A stretch of 64,000 nucleotides of DNA from Lepidonotus clava (GCA_936440205.1 OW387134.1:67545427-67609426), one strand, 5' to 3'. Numbered from the stretch's first letter, positions 1 through 9,794 are shown. A program made the numbers and translations. Notes: generated by a model from the letters alone, not told the origin.

Positions 1-435
1 TTCTGCGGATTGGCGGTTATGCCATCCCTCATGCCAGGAAACGTCATAATGGCCCCTGCCTTCATGCTCCCGGCACACGCCCTGTGAGGGGCGGACATCC
101 TTACTGCGGTGAAGAGGAGTCTCGTACTGGCCTTCACCTTGGTGCTCCCACGGTGCTCCTTCGCTCTGGCCTTTATCTTGGTGCTCCCACGGTGATCCCC
201 CCTAGGGAGTTGTTCTGAGAATTGGCCATTCCTCATGCAATTCGCCATTCCTCACGCCGAGAAAAGTCATAGCGACCCACATCTTCTTGCTCCCACAGCG
301 AGCCCTGTGAGCGGCGGACACCCTCACAACGGTGACGAGGAGTCTCATACCGGCCCTCGCCTTGGTGCTCCCACGGTGATCCTGGTGAGCGACGGGCATC
401 CCAGGGACACGCTGGCTCCTGATGAGGTATTGTAC
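1..435. repeat. Imperfect tandem duplication, period about 224 bp
   Basis: Two diverged copies lie head to tail: roughly 21-205 and 245-430. For example, CCTCATGCC at 27 matches CCTCACGCC at about 250, and the GGAGTCTC..CTTGGTGCTCCCACGGTG block at 115 recurs at 339. The corresponding frame is open in both copies (3-215 and 235-459 on the + strand) and gives similar proline/histidine-rich peptides with a GAPTV motif. This could be part of a repetitive coding exon or only a GC-rich satellite without stops. The left edge is cut by the window. Confidence 0.6.
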
Positions 436-920
436 CGAAACCGTGTTACAGTCCCCTAGTGCCACCGGCCCACCACTGGGTCGGTCTTCAGCGATTTATG
501 CTTGAAAAGGCATTTCTCACTGCCAGTGCACTCCCCAGCGTCCTAACAAACCCTTTCCGCACCTTCCCACCATGCCACCATGGAGGTCTAGGCTTGCAGA
601 TTGGGACCTGACCTTGGTTTTTTTTTGCACACTGCACAGGGCTGCATAAATTAGGCAGCTAGGTCACATGTCACTGTGAGCCCACCGGCTCACTGTCACG
701 GTAGCCGTTGTACCATACACACATATACACTGACGCTGGCTCAGGGCTGTAACTGTCATCTTGGCCCCTGTACTCCTCCTGGGTATGGTGATGCGGGATA
801 TGACAGCTATCCCGGATACTTCCCTTCCGCTGGGGAGTCGAGTGCTGTTGGGGCGCTGGCCAACACCCACTTCTGCTCCTCTCCTCCTCCGGCTCTTCTA
901 GGTGACCTTCCCTGCCACTG
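436..920. other. Unannotated spacer
   Basis: No gene, repeat family or RNA was recognised here. The open frames across 664-1108 on both strands have no recognisable domain and partly overlap the end of the adjacent minus-strand frame. Confidence 0.4.
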
Positions 921-1679
921 CTATTGGCCCTTTTCGTCTCTGACATTGGAGTGGGCCTTCCTCCACTTGGAGACCCGCTCTTTAGCCACTCGGACCAGGT
1001 GTCGAGCTCGCTCCTGTGCCTCTTGGACTTGACGTTGCAGTCTCTCCAGCTTGGATTCTGGATGCTTGCCGGTCTCCTCTTCTTCACTCCTTTCAGAGCT
1101 GTATCCACTCTTAGAGATAGTAGATTCTGGAGGTAGCGTCGCCTGTTCCTTCTCTGTCGATGACGGTTCTACTGGTAGGATGTGAGGGGTGATCCTTTGT
1201 TGCTGCACCAGGGATGGTATCACTAAATCCTCTATGTCATATTGCCCCATGTCGATCTTCTTACTGAGGAAAGCCTCCTTTAGGAGCTGCATTATCGCTG
1301 GGTTGAAGTGGGCAGCCACATGATTCAAGCTTTCCATGGGCCCATAGTCCTGGAAAACCTTCCAAATCACTTTGGCCCGTGACCAGCCAACACCTGGGAG
1401 GGTCCTCAGTTTCGTCAATGATGCAGTATTAATGTTGAAAGGGGTGTCGGCTTCCGTGTTACACGCCATCATGTAATGTAGGGCAATTAAGCTTGGATGA
1501 ATGTCCTCTTCGCGCATAATGAACTGACTCCTGGCTTGATCTACCGTATTTTCCACATCTCTTAGGTTATACCCTATTACGACCATGGTTTGGGTTTCTC
1601 GGTTATATGAGGCATTAGTTCTGTTGGGGGTTGTTATGTCCTTGATGATTCGTTGACCTTTGCCGAGCACGTGTAACAA
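921..1679 (-). CDS. Open frame with ComEA-like helix-hairpin-helix and C-terminal coiled coil
   Basis: A minus-strand open frame of about 252 codons, opening with a non-ATG codon, so its true start is unknown. Residues about 81-121 read FNINTASLTKLRTLPGVG.. followed by KVFQDYGPMESLNHVA. This is the INTAS-x-x-x-L-x-x-LPGVG pattern of ComEA-type helix-hairpin-helix modules, which bind DNA non-specifically through the backbone. Residues 172-207 are polar and rich in S, E and T. Residues about 208-242 (ESKLERLQRQVQEAQERARHL and onward) look like a coiled coil or basic helix. The first 46 bases overlap the SGNH-like frame upstream in another frame. I do not know the family. It could be the end of a host gene, an exon, or part of an unclassified mobile element. 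Compositional bias and the recognisable motif make chance unlikely. Confidence 0.5.
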   Translation of the reverse strand: MLHVLGKGQRIIKDITTPNRTNASYNRETQTMVVIGYNLRDVENTVDQARSQFIMREEDIHPSLIALHYMMACNTEADTPFNINTASLTKLRTLPGVGWSRAKVIWKVFQDYGPMESLNHVAAHFNPAIMQLLKEAFLSKKIDMGQYDIEDLVIPSLVQQQRITPHILPVEPSSTEKEQATLPPESTISKSGYSSERSEEEETGKHPESKLERLQRQVQEAQERARHLVRVAKERVSKWRKAHSNVRDEKGQ

Positions 1680-2320
1680 AGTGTTATTTTGTATGGGGCT
1701 TCTGTTGATATTGATGGCTTTTTTGGGTCGGGTGTGGTCTTCCTGGTCGTCTGTTGTGTTTTTGTCATGTGGTTATTGGTGGTTCTTGGTGTTCTGCATT
1801 CAGTTCGTTCTTTAGGGCTTGGTGTTCTGCTGTCGGTTTGTTCTTCGGGGCTATTAACGATTTCGTTGAGCAGGTTTTGTGCTGTTTTTTTTGCTGTCTC
1901 TTGGGTTATGTGGTAGCAGTCTGGTTCAAGTTTTGTGATCAATGGGAAGGGGTTTGTGGTTCTTATGTTATCATTTTGGAGTATGTTGATCATCATTCTT
2001 CTTTCTATTTTGTGTGGGATGTGCTCGAGTGTCGGTGGTTCTATGATGGTTGTCATGTTCTCTGGGAGGGTTTTTGTGATGGTTATAAGGTCTTGTGCTA
2101 TTGGGTGGGCTGCCTCTCCTGTTCTGAGGTGGTTAGTTCCTACGACTATATATATTGAGTCATATTGCCCCATCTCTTTTTTGTTCTTGTTGATGATTTC
2201 TTGGAGTTGGGCCATATTGAGTACGATTATAGTGTCTATTGGTTGGTTGGCTGGTTGTTGTATATGGGGTTTCCATTCTTCGGAGGTTGGTATGACAGGA
2301 AGCTGAAAAATGTCAGACAT
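1634..2320 (-). CDS. Open frame with SGNH/GDSL-hydrolase-like blocks
   Basis: A minus-strand frame of 228 residues starting at an ATG at 2320. Residues 54-65 read DSIYIVVGTNHL, resembling SGNH block III (V-x-x-GTND-L). Residues 134-139 read DCYHIT, resembling block V, where Asp and His of the catalytic triad sit in a D-x-x-H motif followed by a helix (ETAKKTAQNLLNEI). The block I GDS serine motif is not visible, so the N-terminus may lie in another exon or the enzyme may be inactive. Residues about 157-210 are a low-complexity T/P/K/E linker. SGNH domains also occur in ORF1 proteins of some LINE retrotransposons, and no reverse transcriptase is visible in the adjacent sequence. Whether this and the overlapping helix-hairpin-helix frame form one gene is unresolved. 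Confidence 0.45.
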   Translation of the reverse strand: MSDIFQLPVIPTSEEWKPHIQQPANQPIDTIIVLNMAQLQEIINKNKKEMGQYDSIYIVVGTNHLRTGEAAHPIAQDLITITKTLPENMTTIIEPPTLEHIPHKIERRMMINILQNDNIRTTNPFPLITKLEPDCYHITQETAKKTAQNLLNEIVNSPEEQTDSRTPSPKERTECRTPRTTNNHMTKTQQTTRKTTPDPKKPSISTEAPYKITLCYTCSAKVNESSRT

Positions 2321-2480
2321 GATGTTTGATGTTTTAAAATGATTTTCGCATAGACTATTACATTGTCATTAGCCTGATGATTACTAGCCCACCCCCTCCC
2401 TTCACTAGACAAAGTATTTGTCTCAATGGTCTTGGCTAAATTGACGTGGTAGCTTAGTATGTACATTTGACACCTAACAT

Positions 2481-2679
2481 TAAAGGGGCTGTCTCGCCCG
2501 TGCGTTGTTATGTTTACATACGCCGATGTTAGCCTAGCGACGCGGCGGCCGGCGACGTGTTTTGTGATGTTAGAACGTAATCTAGCAATGTTATTGGTCA
2601 CGTCACCAATTTGGCACGGGATTCTGGGGGTTACAACGTATCAAGCTATGTCACCTCATTGACGAGAAAGCCCCTTTAG
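2481..2679. mobile_element. Short TIR element (MITE), AAAGGGGCT ends
   Basis: The left end TAAAGGGGCTGTCTCGCCCG and the right end ...GAGAAAGCCCCTTTA are imperfect inverted repeats about 200 bp apart, with TTA at both edges. It has no coding capacity. The interior is CpG-rich (about 2515-2555). It lies about 160 bp upstream of the SGNH-like frame, read on the minus strand. Confidence 0.6.
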
Positions 2680-3253
2680 ATTCTAATAGATAAAAGTTGT
2701 GTTCCTTATAACGTTTTTTAAACTGGTGATACACCTAGCACCAACATTAATAACTTGGAATCTCACCCCTGTAACCCCATGACATATTTACTTATTATTT
2801 ATCATTGACATTGCCAATGTTACTCATACCCTTTGTATACGGAAGGGTTAGCGGTATACTCGCCATTTCTGACATCGCGCAGTGAAATTCTGGGCTCCAG
2901 AATTGACCACGTTTAGTATTGGGGCCTATGGGGAAAACACGGATTTTCGGGATTATGCGAAAAATTCACATAATGCGAAAATTTGTAGGATTGTATCGCA
3001 TTCCTGGGATCAATTACAAACTTTTTCTCATTTACTGTATGAAGATTGGAGCAGTATTCAAAAAGTTATCATGAAATAACCTGTTTTCTCCCATAGGATC
3101 CCATGTTAAAAGCCCCCCCAACCTCCGTTCGCGTTTTCCACGAAATTTTGGTGCCTGATGTTGTATTTTAGATTTTAGACCCGCATCCTGCGTATAGGCC
3201 TATATGTTCCTATGCCTCCCCTGAAGAGGTTGTTAATAAAATTCATTGTCATT
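2680..3253. other. AT-rich spacer, nothing recognised
   Basis: No gene or clear repeat was recognised. The open frame at 2882-3079 lacks a domain and has no supporting context. Confidence 0.4.
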
Positions 3254-3259
3254 GTCAGG

Positions 3260-3709
3260 CAGGGATGTAAGTCAGGTTTGATGAAAAAGTCTGAAACCTT
3301 ACAGTTAATGCCAACCTATATGATTATGATCAGGCAAATCTCTGCTTGGAATGGTTGCCTGTGCTTGGAGAGTGGAGCATTGTTTTTTTTTATCAAAGAA
3401 ATTTTAGGAGTCATGTATACTTGGAATTGCATTAATATCAACCAATCAGAGGCCAGTATTTATTCACTGCTCAGGTTTCAGACTATTCTGATAATCTGAA
3501 CTTAGTCTGAAGAATATCTGAACTGTTTTTTTATGTTTAGAAACTGTATTCAGATGTAGATTATCAAGCCCATTGCCACTGTCAAACATGTCTTTGGATA
3601 CTATTGAGATTTTATCCATGTTTTGACCATATTTGATCAATTTTATGCCAGTTTCCTTAAGTCTACAAAAATCTGAAATCAGACTAAAGTCTGAAAACTG
3701 ACATCCCTG
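3260..3709. mobile_element. CAG..CTG TIR element with 6-bp TSD GTCAGG (family I)
   Basis: The ends are CAGGGATGTAAGTCAGG and ..ACTGACATCCCTG (inverted). GTCAGG stands directly before (3254-3259) and after (3710-3715). It is 450 bp long and non-coding, and the interior contains repeated TCTGAA/CTGAT motifs. The 3' target copy provides the first bases of the neighbouring CAGGGACGGAT element, so this copy landed at that element's edge. A partial relative is at 33125-33460. Confidence 0.7.
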
Positions 3710-3711
3710 GT

Positions 3712-3822
3712 CAGGGACGGATTTTAGAGGGGGTCGCCTTGTCTGAGGCACGTGGTTCCCGGCGTGGTCCCCCCTCAACTTTTATATCTCCCCCTTTTCA
3801 AATCTCTGGATCCGTCCCGGAT
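3712..3822. mobile_element. MITE of the CAGNGGCGGATCCAG type (family H)
   Basis: The left end CAGGGACGGATTTTAGAGGGG and the right end CCCTTTTCAAATCTCTGGATCCGTCCC are inverted relatives of each other. Other copies lie at 4405-4582, 22068-22226 and 23594-23744. It is a short hAT-like MITE without coding capacity. Confidence 0.6.
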
Positions 3823-4404
3823 TGTCATATTGTCTCTGAATATTGCCATTTCAGATCATTCCCAGAACAGGGAATGGGCTTGCAGCGCAGGCTACCTCCC
3901 CCCGACCTTCCGGAAAAAGTCTGTAACCGCCCTGCTCCCGGCCCGGGCCCTGGATTTACTGCAAATAGTTGAAATACACAATCCACTTGTTGATTCCATT
4001 TACAAATTACATGCAGTATGTCACGCTCTTAATAATCAAATGTATTAGATATTCATAGACATACTTGCCTTAGCGTTACCATTTTTTTTCTGCACGTCAC
4101 ATGTCGAAAGTACAAAACACGTCACCAGTAAAACATGGCCCGGTCCGTTAGAACCGGGTTAGAACGGGTTGTAGTGGTTCAGGGTTCTCCCGCCACTCTC
4201 ACAGGGGCGCTGTAGTGTCACAGAAAAAGAAATCACACGAATCAGACAAAATGATCCAAGAGAAGGGCACAGGGGCGCAGGAGGCCTTTTTATGTAGGAT
4301 GTGTATATATATAATTGAGTTAAATTCTCAATTACTGGTTTATATTACTAGTAATTACTACACAAAAATGTGTTGAATTGATTCACTCTTAGTCTAACTT
4401 CTAA
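3823..4404. other. Spacer, nothing recognised
   Basis: Mixed-composition DNA. Reading frames on the + strand at 3739-4048 have no recognisable domain. A short GC-rich block near 4136-4215 does not match anything else I could find in the window. Confidence 0.35.
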
Positions 4405-4582
4405 GGAGCGGATCCAGTGATTTTCAAAAACGGGGGGAGTGGGGATGGGAGTGCCCTATTCAGGCTGTTGTAAAAATTTCCGTGGAATCCTCCAGGTCCA
4501 AGAATTTAAAAAAATCAATATTTTGCCAAAAAATAGGGGGAGCACGTCCCTTGGAGTTGCGCCCCCCTCTAAATCCGTCACT
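4405..4582. mobile_element. Family H MITE
   Basis: GGAGCGGATCCAG at the left and CCCCCCTCTAAATCCGTCACT at the right form the inverted ends shared with the copies at 3712, 22068 and 23594. Confidence 0.6.
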
Positions 4583-4679
4583 ATTCATTATAATACCGGT
4601 ATAATACTTATAATCATCAATCTGAGAAGAGAAAACCCCACCCACTCCTGCTGCCACGTGGTGCGTCTTTCTCAAACCA

Positions 4680-4892
4680 GCGTCTCCCCGGCGTCCCCCC
4701 TCAGTGCCGCCCCCTGGTGGCCGCTCCGCGAAGCTAACGGCGCGACCCAAAGTAAACCGGAAACGGACCTCAGTCAAACGAGGGCAGAGAGAGGGGACAG
4801 CTGCTGCTCCACAGCCCGAGCAAAGAACACAACTTTCACTGGATTTACGGGGATCGCCAGCGGGAAAACTGTCCAGGAGCCAAGGCCTTACA
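4680..4892 (+). promoter_or_regulatory. CpG-rich first-exon-like patch ending in a splice donor
   Basis: A CpG-rich stretch (CGAAGCTAACGGCGCGACC, CGGAAACGGACC) in an otherwise AT-rich area. It ends in CCTTACAG|GTAACA at 4892/4893, a good donor. This is what an untranslated first exon with its promoter would look like, but no matching acceptor or coding exon was identified. Translations on both strands are low in recognisable motifs. Confidence 0.3.
4706..4722 (-). promoter_or_regulatory. CTCF-type core motif
   Basis: The + strand reads GCCGCCCCCTGGTGGCC. Its complement contains CCACCAGGGGGC, a perfect match to the CTCF consensus core CCASYAGRKGGC. Bilaterians have CTCF. It sits at the start of the CpG-rich patch and about 9.2 kb upstream of the ApeC TATA box. 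Binding is not shown. Confidence 0.45.
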
Positions 4893-5189
4893 GGTAACAA
4901 GTTGTTGTTGCTTTCTCTGCTGAGTTTTCTCAGTTTGAGGCGAGGTTTGGGTGGGTTTTCTCCGGGTGAAGTCTTTGTTGTGGTCGCGGCTCCCTCCCCG
5001 AGTCCCCGGCCGTACGGCGGGTGGTGGTCGGGGGAGGCCGCCCGCTCTCTACTTGGAGTGGGGTAACCTGATGACAACACACTGCAGACCTGTCAACTTT
5101 TGAGAATTGGTTTCAGGGAGATTTTGCGGATGATCGTCGGGGATGGCGAAGCCATCCCAGGGGAGGGTGTGGGAGGGGAGACCCCTCCC

Positions 5190-7165
5190 ACTGGGGGGGT
5201 ATGGGGGGCCACCCCCAGGAAAAATTTGAAAAATTAACCCCTCAAATAAGAAATCTGGGACACTCTGTGAATTAAGATATCTATAATCTGAGAAGAACAA
5301 CCTCACATTTTTAGAATCTTGGGCACTCTTATCCAGTAAGGATATCAATTCCTTAATTTGGAGATCCATTTCTATCTTTTGAGAATATCTATGCACTGGG
5401 GGTATGGGGGAGCCACCCTCAGGAAAATTTTGAAAAATCAACCTCTCAATTATGAAATCTGGGCGATCTAAGTGAATTCAGATACCTATAATCTGAGGAG
5501 AACAACCTCACATTTTTAGAATCTTGGGCACTCTCTTATCCAGTAAGGATATCAATTTCTTAATTTGGAGATCCAATTCTATCATTTGCGAATATCTATG
5601 CACTGGGGGTGAACTATTGTTAATGTTTGATTTAAGACTGCGTGAGGTTTGTGTATATCTAAGTCTCCATGAGTCGTTTGTCCAGAATGCCTGAGTAATT
5701 CAGACTGTGTTTAAATTTTGTCCGTCCACTTCCCAATAGTTCAAAAGAAATGAACGATGAGGGAGCTTCTTAATATGAAAGGGTTTTTTATTCAATAAAC
5801 ATCTCATCCCGAGTCAAAGCCACCATGTATAAGTCTTCATCAGTCCACCTCCCATCTCCTATCAGCAATCAACCACATTTAGAACACGAGTTGCTCCAAC
5901 ACCTTCTAGACCATTCTAGTACTCAGCTCTATCACAATCCTATGTCCGAGGTAGTTGATATTGGTAAACTCCAGTCTGTTACACGGGAGCCGCCTTACTT
6001 ACTCCAGGTAACTCCTTGGCTAAACTTACTTAGCTGATGTTCTCACTAAAACTAAGTGACTACTAACTACTAACTGCTCGCTCCCTACCTTGCAGCGCCT
6101 TTTATACTGGTTAACAGGTGGCGCTAGGAGCGCAAGATACTCCTTCTAGAAGTAGACTAGAAGTAGACTTGCTAAGCCTGATCCTTGATGAATTATATAA
6201 CATGAGGATATATTAAAAGTGCTAAGCTATTAGTACAGGGGTATGGGGGGCCACCCCCAAGAAAATTTTGAAAAATCAACCTCTCAATTATGAAATCTGG
6301 GCGATCTGAGTGAATTCAGATACCTATAATCTGAGGAGAACAACCTCACATTTTTAGAATCTTGGGCACTCTTATCCAGTAAGAATATCAATTCCTTCAT
6401 TTGGAGATCCATTTCTATCTTTTGAGAATATCTATGCACTGGGGGTATGGGGGGGCACCCCCAGAAAAATTCTGAAAAATCTGAATTATGAAATGTGGGA
6501 CACTCTGTGAATTCAGATATCTATAATCTATGGAGAATAACCTCACATTCATTGAATCTTGGGCACTCTTAGCCAATAAGGATATCAATTCCTTAATATT
6601 GAGATGTATTTTGATCCTTTGAGAATATCTATGCACTGGGGATATGGGGGCCCAACCCCAGGAAAATTTAAAAAAATTAACCTCTCAATTATGAAATCTG
6701 GGACACTCTGGGTGAATAGAGCATGTCCAGGCAAATAGCAATGCAAACAAACTTTGGTGACCAGCTAGAGCCCCTCAACCCCTCATTCATGCAATGTGAG
6801 GCATTCTGTGCCACTTTACCTTCCCTCTCCCCATACCCTGAAGATCCCTTGATTCTCCCTAGTCGACCCTTACCCCTCTCCCATACACTGAAGATCCCTG
6901 ATGTTTTGTAACCCCTCCCACTGGGGTAGTTTTGGGGGGGTCACCCCCAGGAAAATTTTGTAAAAATAACCCTCATTCATGCAATCTGAGGCATTCTGTG
7001 TGATCTGTAGATTAGTCGACCCTTACCCCCTCCCATACCCTGAAGATCCCCTGATCTAATATAATGCCTCCCACTTGGGAGTTTGGGGGGCCACCCCAGG
7101 AAAATTTTGAAAGAATAACCACTAAATCATGCAATCTGAGGTATTCTGTGTGATCTGAAGTCGAG
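5190..7165. repeat. Tandem array, unit about 205 bp (interrupted)
   Basis: Units run from a GGGGGTATGGGGGGCCACCC start, through a GGAAAATTTTGAAAAAT block, CTGGGACACTCTG, an AACAACCTCACATTTTTAG block and CTTATCCAGTAAGGATATC, to GAATATCTATGCACTGG. Starts are near 5190, 5395, 6238, 6440 and 6640, with shorter diverged units near 6912 and 7080. The array is split by the LTR-like insertion at 5610-6237. The open frames across it are by-products of the repeat. Confidence 0.75.
5610..6237. mobile_element. Probable solo LTR (fossil)
   Basis: A 628-bp block interrupts the tandem array. It begins TGAACTATT and ends ATTAGTACA (TG..CA with imperfect inverted ends), with G-runs of at least four bases on both sides as a possible target duplication. 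It contains an AATAAA signal near 5795. No internal retroelement region is present. The family is not identified. It is younger than the array it interrupts. Confidence 0.5.
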
Positions 7166-7365
7166 CAGGTGATGGTCGACTAGAGGTGACAAGGGAGCCC
7201 TCAGGTAAAGGGGGGAGGGTTAGGGTCGACTAGAAAGGACCAGGGGGACCTCAGGTAAAGGGGGGAGGGTGAGGGTCGACTAGAAAGGACCAGGGGGACC
7301 TCAGGTAAAGGGGGGAGGGTGAGGGTCGACTAGAAAGGACCAGGGGGCCTTCAGGTAAAGGGGGA
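7165..7365. repeat. Minisatellite, 60-bp unit
   Basis: GGGTCGACTAGAAAGGACC followed by AGGGGGACCTCAGGTAAAGG repeats at 7211, 7271 and 7331 with an exact 60-bp period. A diverged unit precedes it near 7171, and related text (TCGACCCTTACCCCCTCCC, inverted) occurs near 6860 and 7016. Confidence 0.8.
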
Positions 7366-8264
7366 GCATAGTACTTAATTTGAGATGGCCAGGGGGGTTT
7401 CAAGGTTCTAAAAATAGGGTAAGGCCCACCATCCCTCAAAGGTAGCCCCCACCCCCCCTTCTCTCTAACACTAGGTACTACCACAGAATGGACTCTTCAG
7501 TCTGCACATTTGTGACTAATTTTGGAGAAGGGCATTTTCTTAAAAATAAAAGATTTCTTTACCACTGAAAATCTAAGGAAGGCACGTTGTGTTCCTTGGG
7601 ATATTTTGTGTAAGAAAAACATTGTTACAGAATTCTTAGATAATGCACAGTTATTGCTTTTGAATGCGCCAATTTTGGTACAGTTTGAGAAAATGGTCAC
7701 ACAAGTTTTGCATTATTTTCACATAAATTCTTGAATATCTGGTTCTATGTAAGATAAAAATAATCAGTAAAATGTATGAAGTTATTACAGATTTGCTCTT
7801 CTCAGATCAGTATAGTTCATTGTAAAAGGAGCATTTTAATTTTTCACATGGTAGCACCTACTAACACATCTATTCAAGGCCCCCCAGCACTAAGTGGTCG
7901 GCCCTCCTCCCCTCTTAATATCCATATCATTTCCGTGAAAAATCGGGAAATTCATTAATATTAGATTTAAACCTCTTTTTAAGGAAGAATTGGATCTACT
8001 ACGTTATGTAGCAGAGAAAAATAACTAATTCCTCTTAAAATACAACAAGAAATCACTCCAAAAGAAATTATGCAAATTTTCATTTTGGTCACCAAAATCT
8101 GTCAGGACCCCCCACCCACCTCTAGGGAAAAAAAATCTCCTTGGATTCAGACGAATCTAAAAAATGACCCAAAATATTTCAAAAACGACGGAATTCCGCG
8201 GATCTGCGGAACTCTGGCATGCCTGTAGATCTACCCACCAGCCCTCCCTCAGAGGTCTTTTTTA
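7366..8264. other. Spacer inside the 4.1-kb element, nothing recognised
   Basis: AT-rich with some C-runs. The frames at 7497-7734 on both strands lack domains or codon bias. Confidence 0.35.
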
Positions 8265-8510
8265 AGGTAAGGTGTTTTGAAATACCTCTAGCCTTAAATT
8301 AATTAGATGGTTTACTTAAAGTTTAAGGTACCTCACGACCTACCTTAAAGATTTCACCTTAAACTGGGTCTTTTTCAAAGTAAGGTGTTTCGAAATATTG
8401 CATACCTTAAGTTTTGGGCCCAATTTAAGGCCGGGCCTTAAATTGGCCTTAAGTCCCTAGCAACCACCTTAAATCTGTCAGAATTTTAAGGTTTAGGTGT
8501 TTCGATCTAA
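8265..8510. repeat. Tandem TTAAGG-rich repeat, about 108-bp period
   Basis: GTAAGGTGTTTTGAAATACC at about 8269 recurs as GTAAGGTGTTTCGAAATATT at about 8378 and TTTAGGTGTTTCGATCTA at about 8485. Between them are many CTTAAA/TTTAAGG words. Confidence 0.55.
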
Positions 8511-8544
8511 CTCTAGAATATATTGGGGGTGTAGACCCTTAAAA

Positions 8545-8800
8545 TCGACAGGGCGACATGGGCATTTCTTAAATTCGACATGACGACATGGCCATTTCTT
8601 AAATTCGACAGGGGACATGGCAATTTAGTGATAAATGACATGGCCCTTTTCTTAAATTCGACAGGGGACAGGAGGTTTAAAACGATAGTGACAGGGGACA
8701 GGGCCATTTCTTAAATTCGACAGGGGACATTGGTCTAAATATAGATTTAGGGACAGGCGACATGGCCATTTTTTAAATTCGACACGGGACACGGGACCCC
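8545..8800. repeat. Short-period repeat, TTCTTAAATTCGACAGGGGAC unit (family G)
   Basis: Words of the form GACATGGCCATTTCTTAAATTCGAC recur about six times at 40-50 bp spacing. The same words occur on the opposite strand at about 38225-38410, so this is a dispersed family. Confidence 0.6.
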
Positions 8801-8987
8801 CCCATCCACCCCCCCTATATTATAGGTTAGGGATATTGGGAAAACAATTTATATCACTAGGTATGTCACATATGGTTCTATATCAAAAAATAAAATCGGG
8901 AAGTCACATCTTGCAAAGCCTTAGATGTAGGCGACTATATTCTGTGAAAATTAAATTAAATGTGCGATATACCCCTAATTTACCCTA

Positions 8988-9013
8988 TTCCCCTCATATA
9001 TATATGAGGGGAA
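8988..9013. repeat. Perfect 26-bp palindrome
   Basis: TTCCCCTCATATA is followed at once by its exact reverse complement. A run of TATA/CATATA repeats continues to about 9064. Confidence 0.9.
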
Positions 9014-9181
9014 AAGTGTATATATATCAAAAAGTGTATATATATCATATATATATATATATATTATTCTCCCATCTCCTTGATTTCCGGGAGATTTTGC
9101 TGCTCTCAGGGAGGTCGGGAGATTGGGTCAAAATCCGGGAGACTCACGGAAAATCCGGGAGAGTTGACAGGTCTGACACTG

Positions 9182-9529
9182 GGACAGGAGAATCTACGTA
9201 GGAGAGTTGCCCACGGCTATCCTGGTGATATTAAGTAGCCTGCCAGCAATGTTTATTCATGTTTAAACTGTTCCTGGGTACTTTAATTGTTTGGTCTGAA
9301 CTGAAGGAGCTCCCTCAGGCAGTCAGGGAGAGATCAAACTTCAAAGAGTGGTTTGGGGAAATTGAGGACAGGGTCAGGGCTGGGTCAGGGGATGATCTAT
9401 TTGGGAAAGGTGCTGTTGGAGGATGGGGATTGACTCTGTCCGAAGTTTGGGGCGGTATGTATGTCATAGATCTACTTTCAGCCGCCTGCGATGGCTAAAC
9501 ACAACGCTAAGCTAGGCAAATAAATGATG
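9182..9529. other. Spacer, nothing recognised
   Basis: The open frame at 9259-9498 has no recognisable domain, and no splice context was evident. Confidence 0.35.
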
Positions 9530-9530
9530 C

Positions 9531-9794
9531 AGGGCTTGATAAATCAATTTGAAATTTGGTTGCCCACTGGAAAACTAGTCTTTTGAATGTGGTTGCCCAA
9601 CTTCAGTATGTTGTTGCCCAGTAACCTTTGAAGAGAATAATGTAGAATAAATGACAAATAACTCAAAGTTCACAATTTTCAATCTTAATTTTTGACATTG
9701 ACTCTGGTTGCCCACAACTCTGGCACTCATTTCAGTGGCCTAGATCTACTTTTTGTTGGTCCTGGGCCATTGGACAGTAGATTTGTCAAGCCCT
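9531..9794. mobile_element. MITE with AGGGCTTGATAAATC inverted ends
   Basis: The left end AGGGCTTGATAAATC and the right end GATTTGTCAAGCCCT are near-perfect inverted repeats. The interior contains three GTTGCCCA words. It is non-coding. Confidence 0.65.

Larger units (their letters stand above)
5085..9175. mobile_element. 4.1-kb element bounded by CAGACCTGTCAACT inverted ends and 6-bp TSD ACACTG
   Basis: The first 14 bases CAGACCTGTCAACT are repeated inverted at the right end (AGTTGACAGGTCTG at 9162-9175, preceded by several CCGGGAGA repeats). ACACTG flanks both sides (5079-5084 and 9176-9181). No transposase is visible, so it is non-autonomous. The interior holds a roughly 205-bp tandem array, a probable solo LTR, a 60-bp minisatellite and other repeats. 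Alternatively, two separate short elements could have kept one end each, but the matched flanking hexamer argues for one insertion. Confidence 0.55.

Noticed and set aside
4460-5080. 206-codon minus-strand open frame
   Set aside because: It crosses a family H MITE and the CpG-rich patch; the stop-free length is explained by GC content and no motif was recognised.
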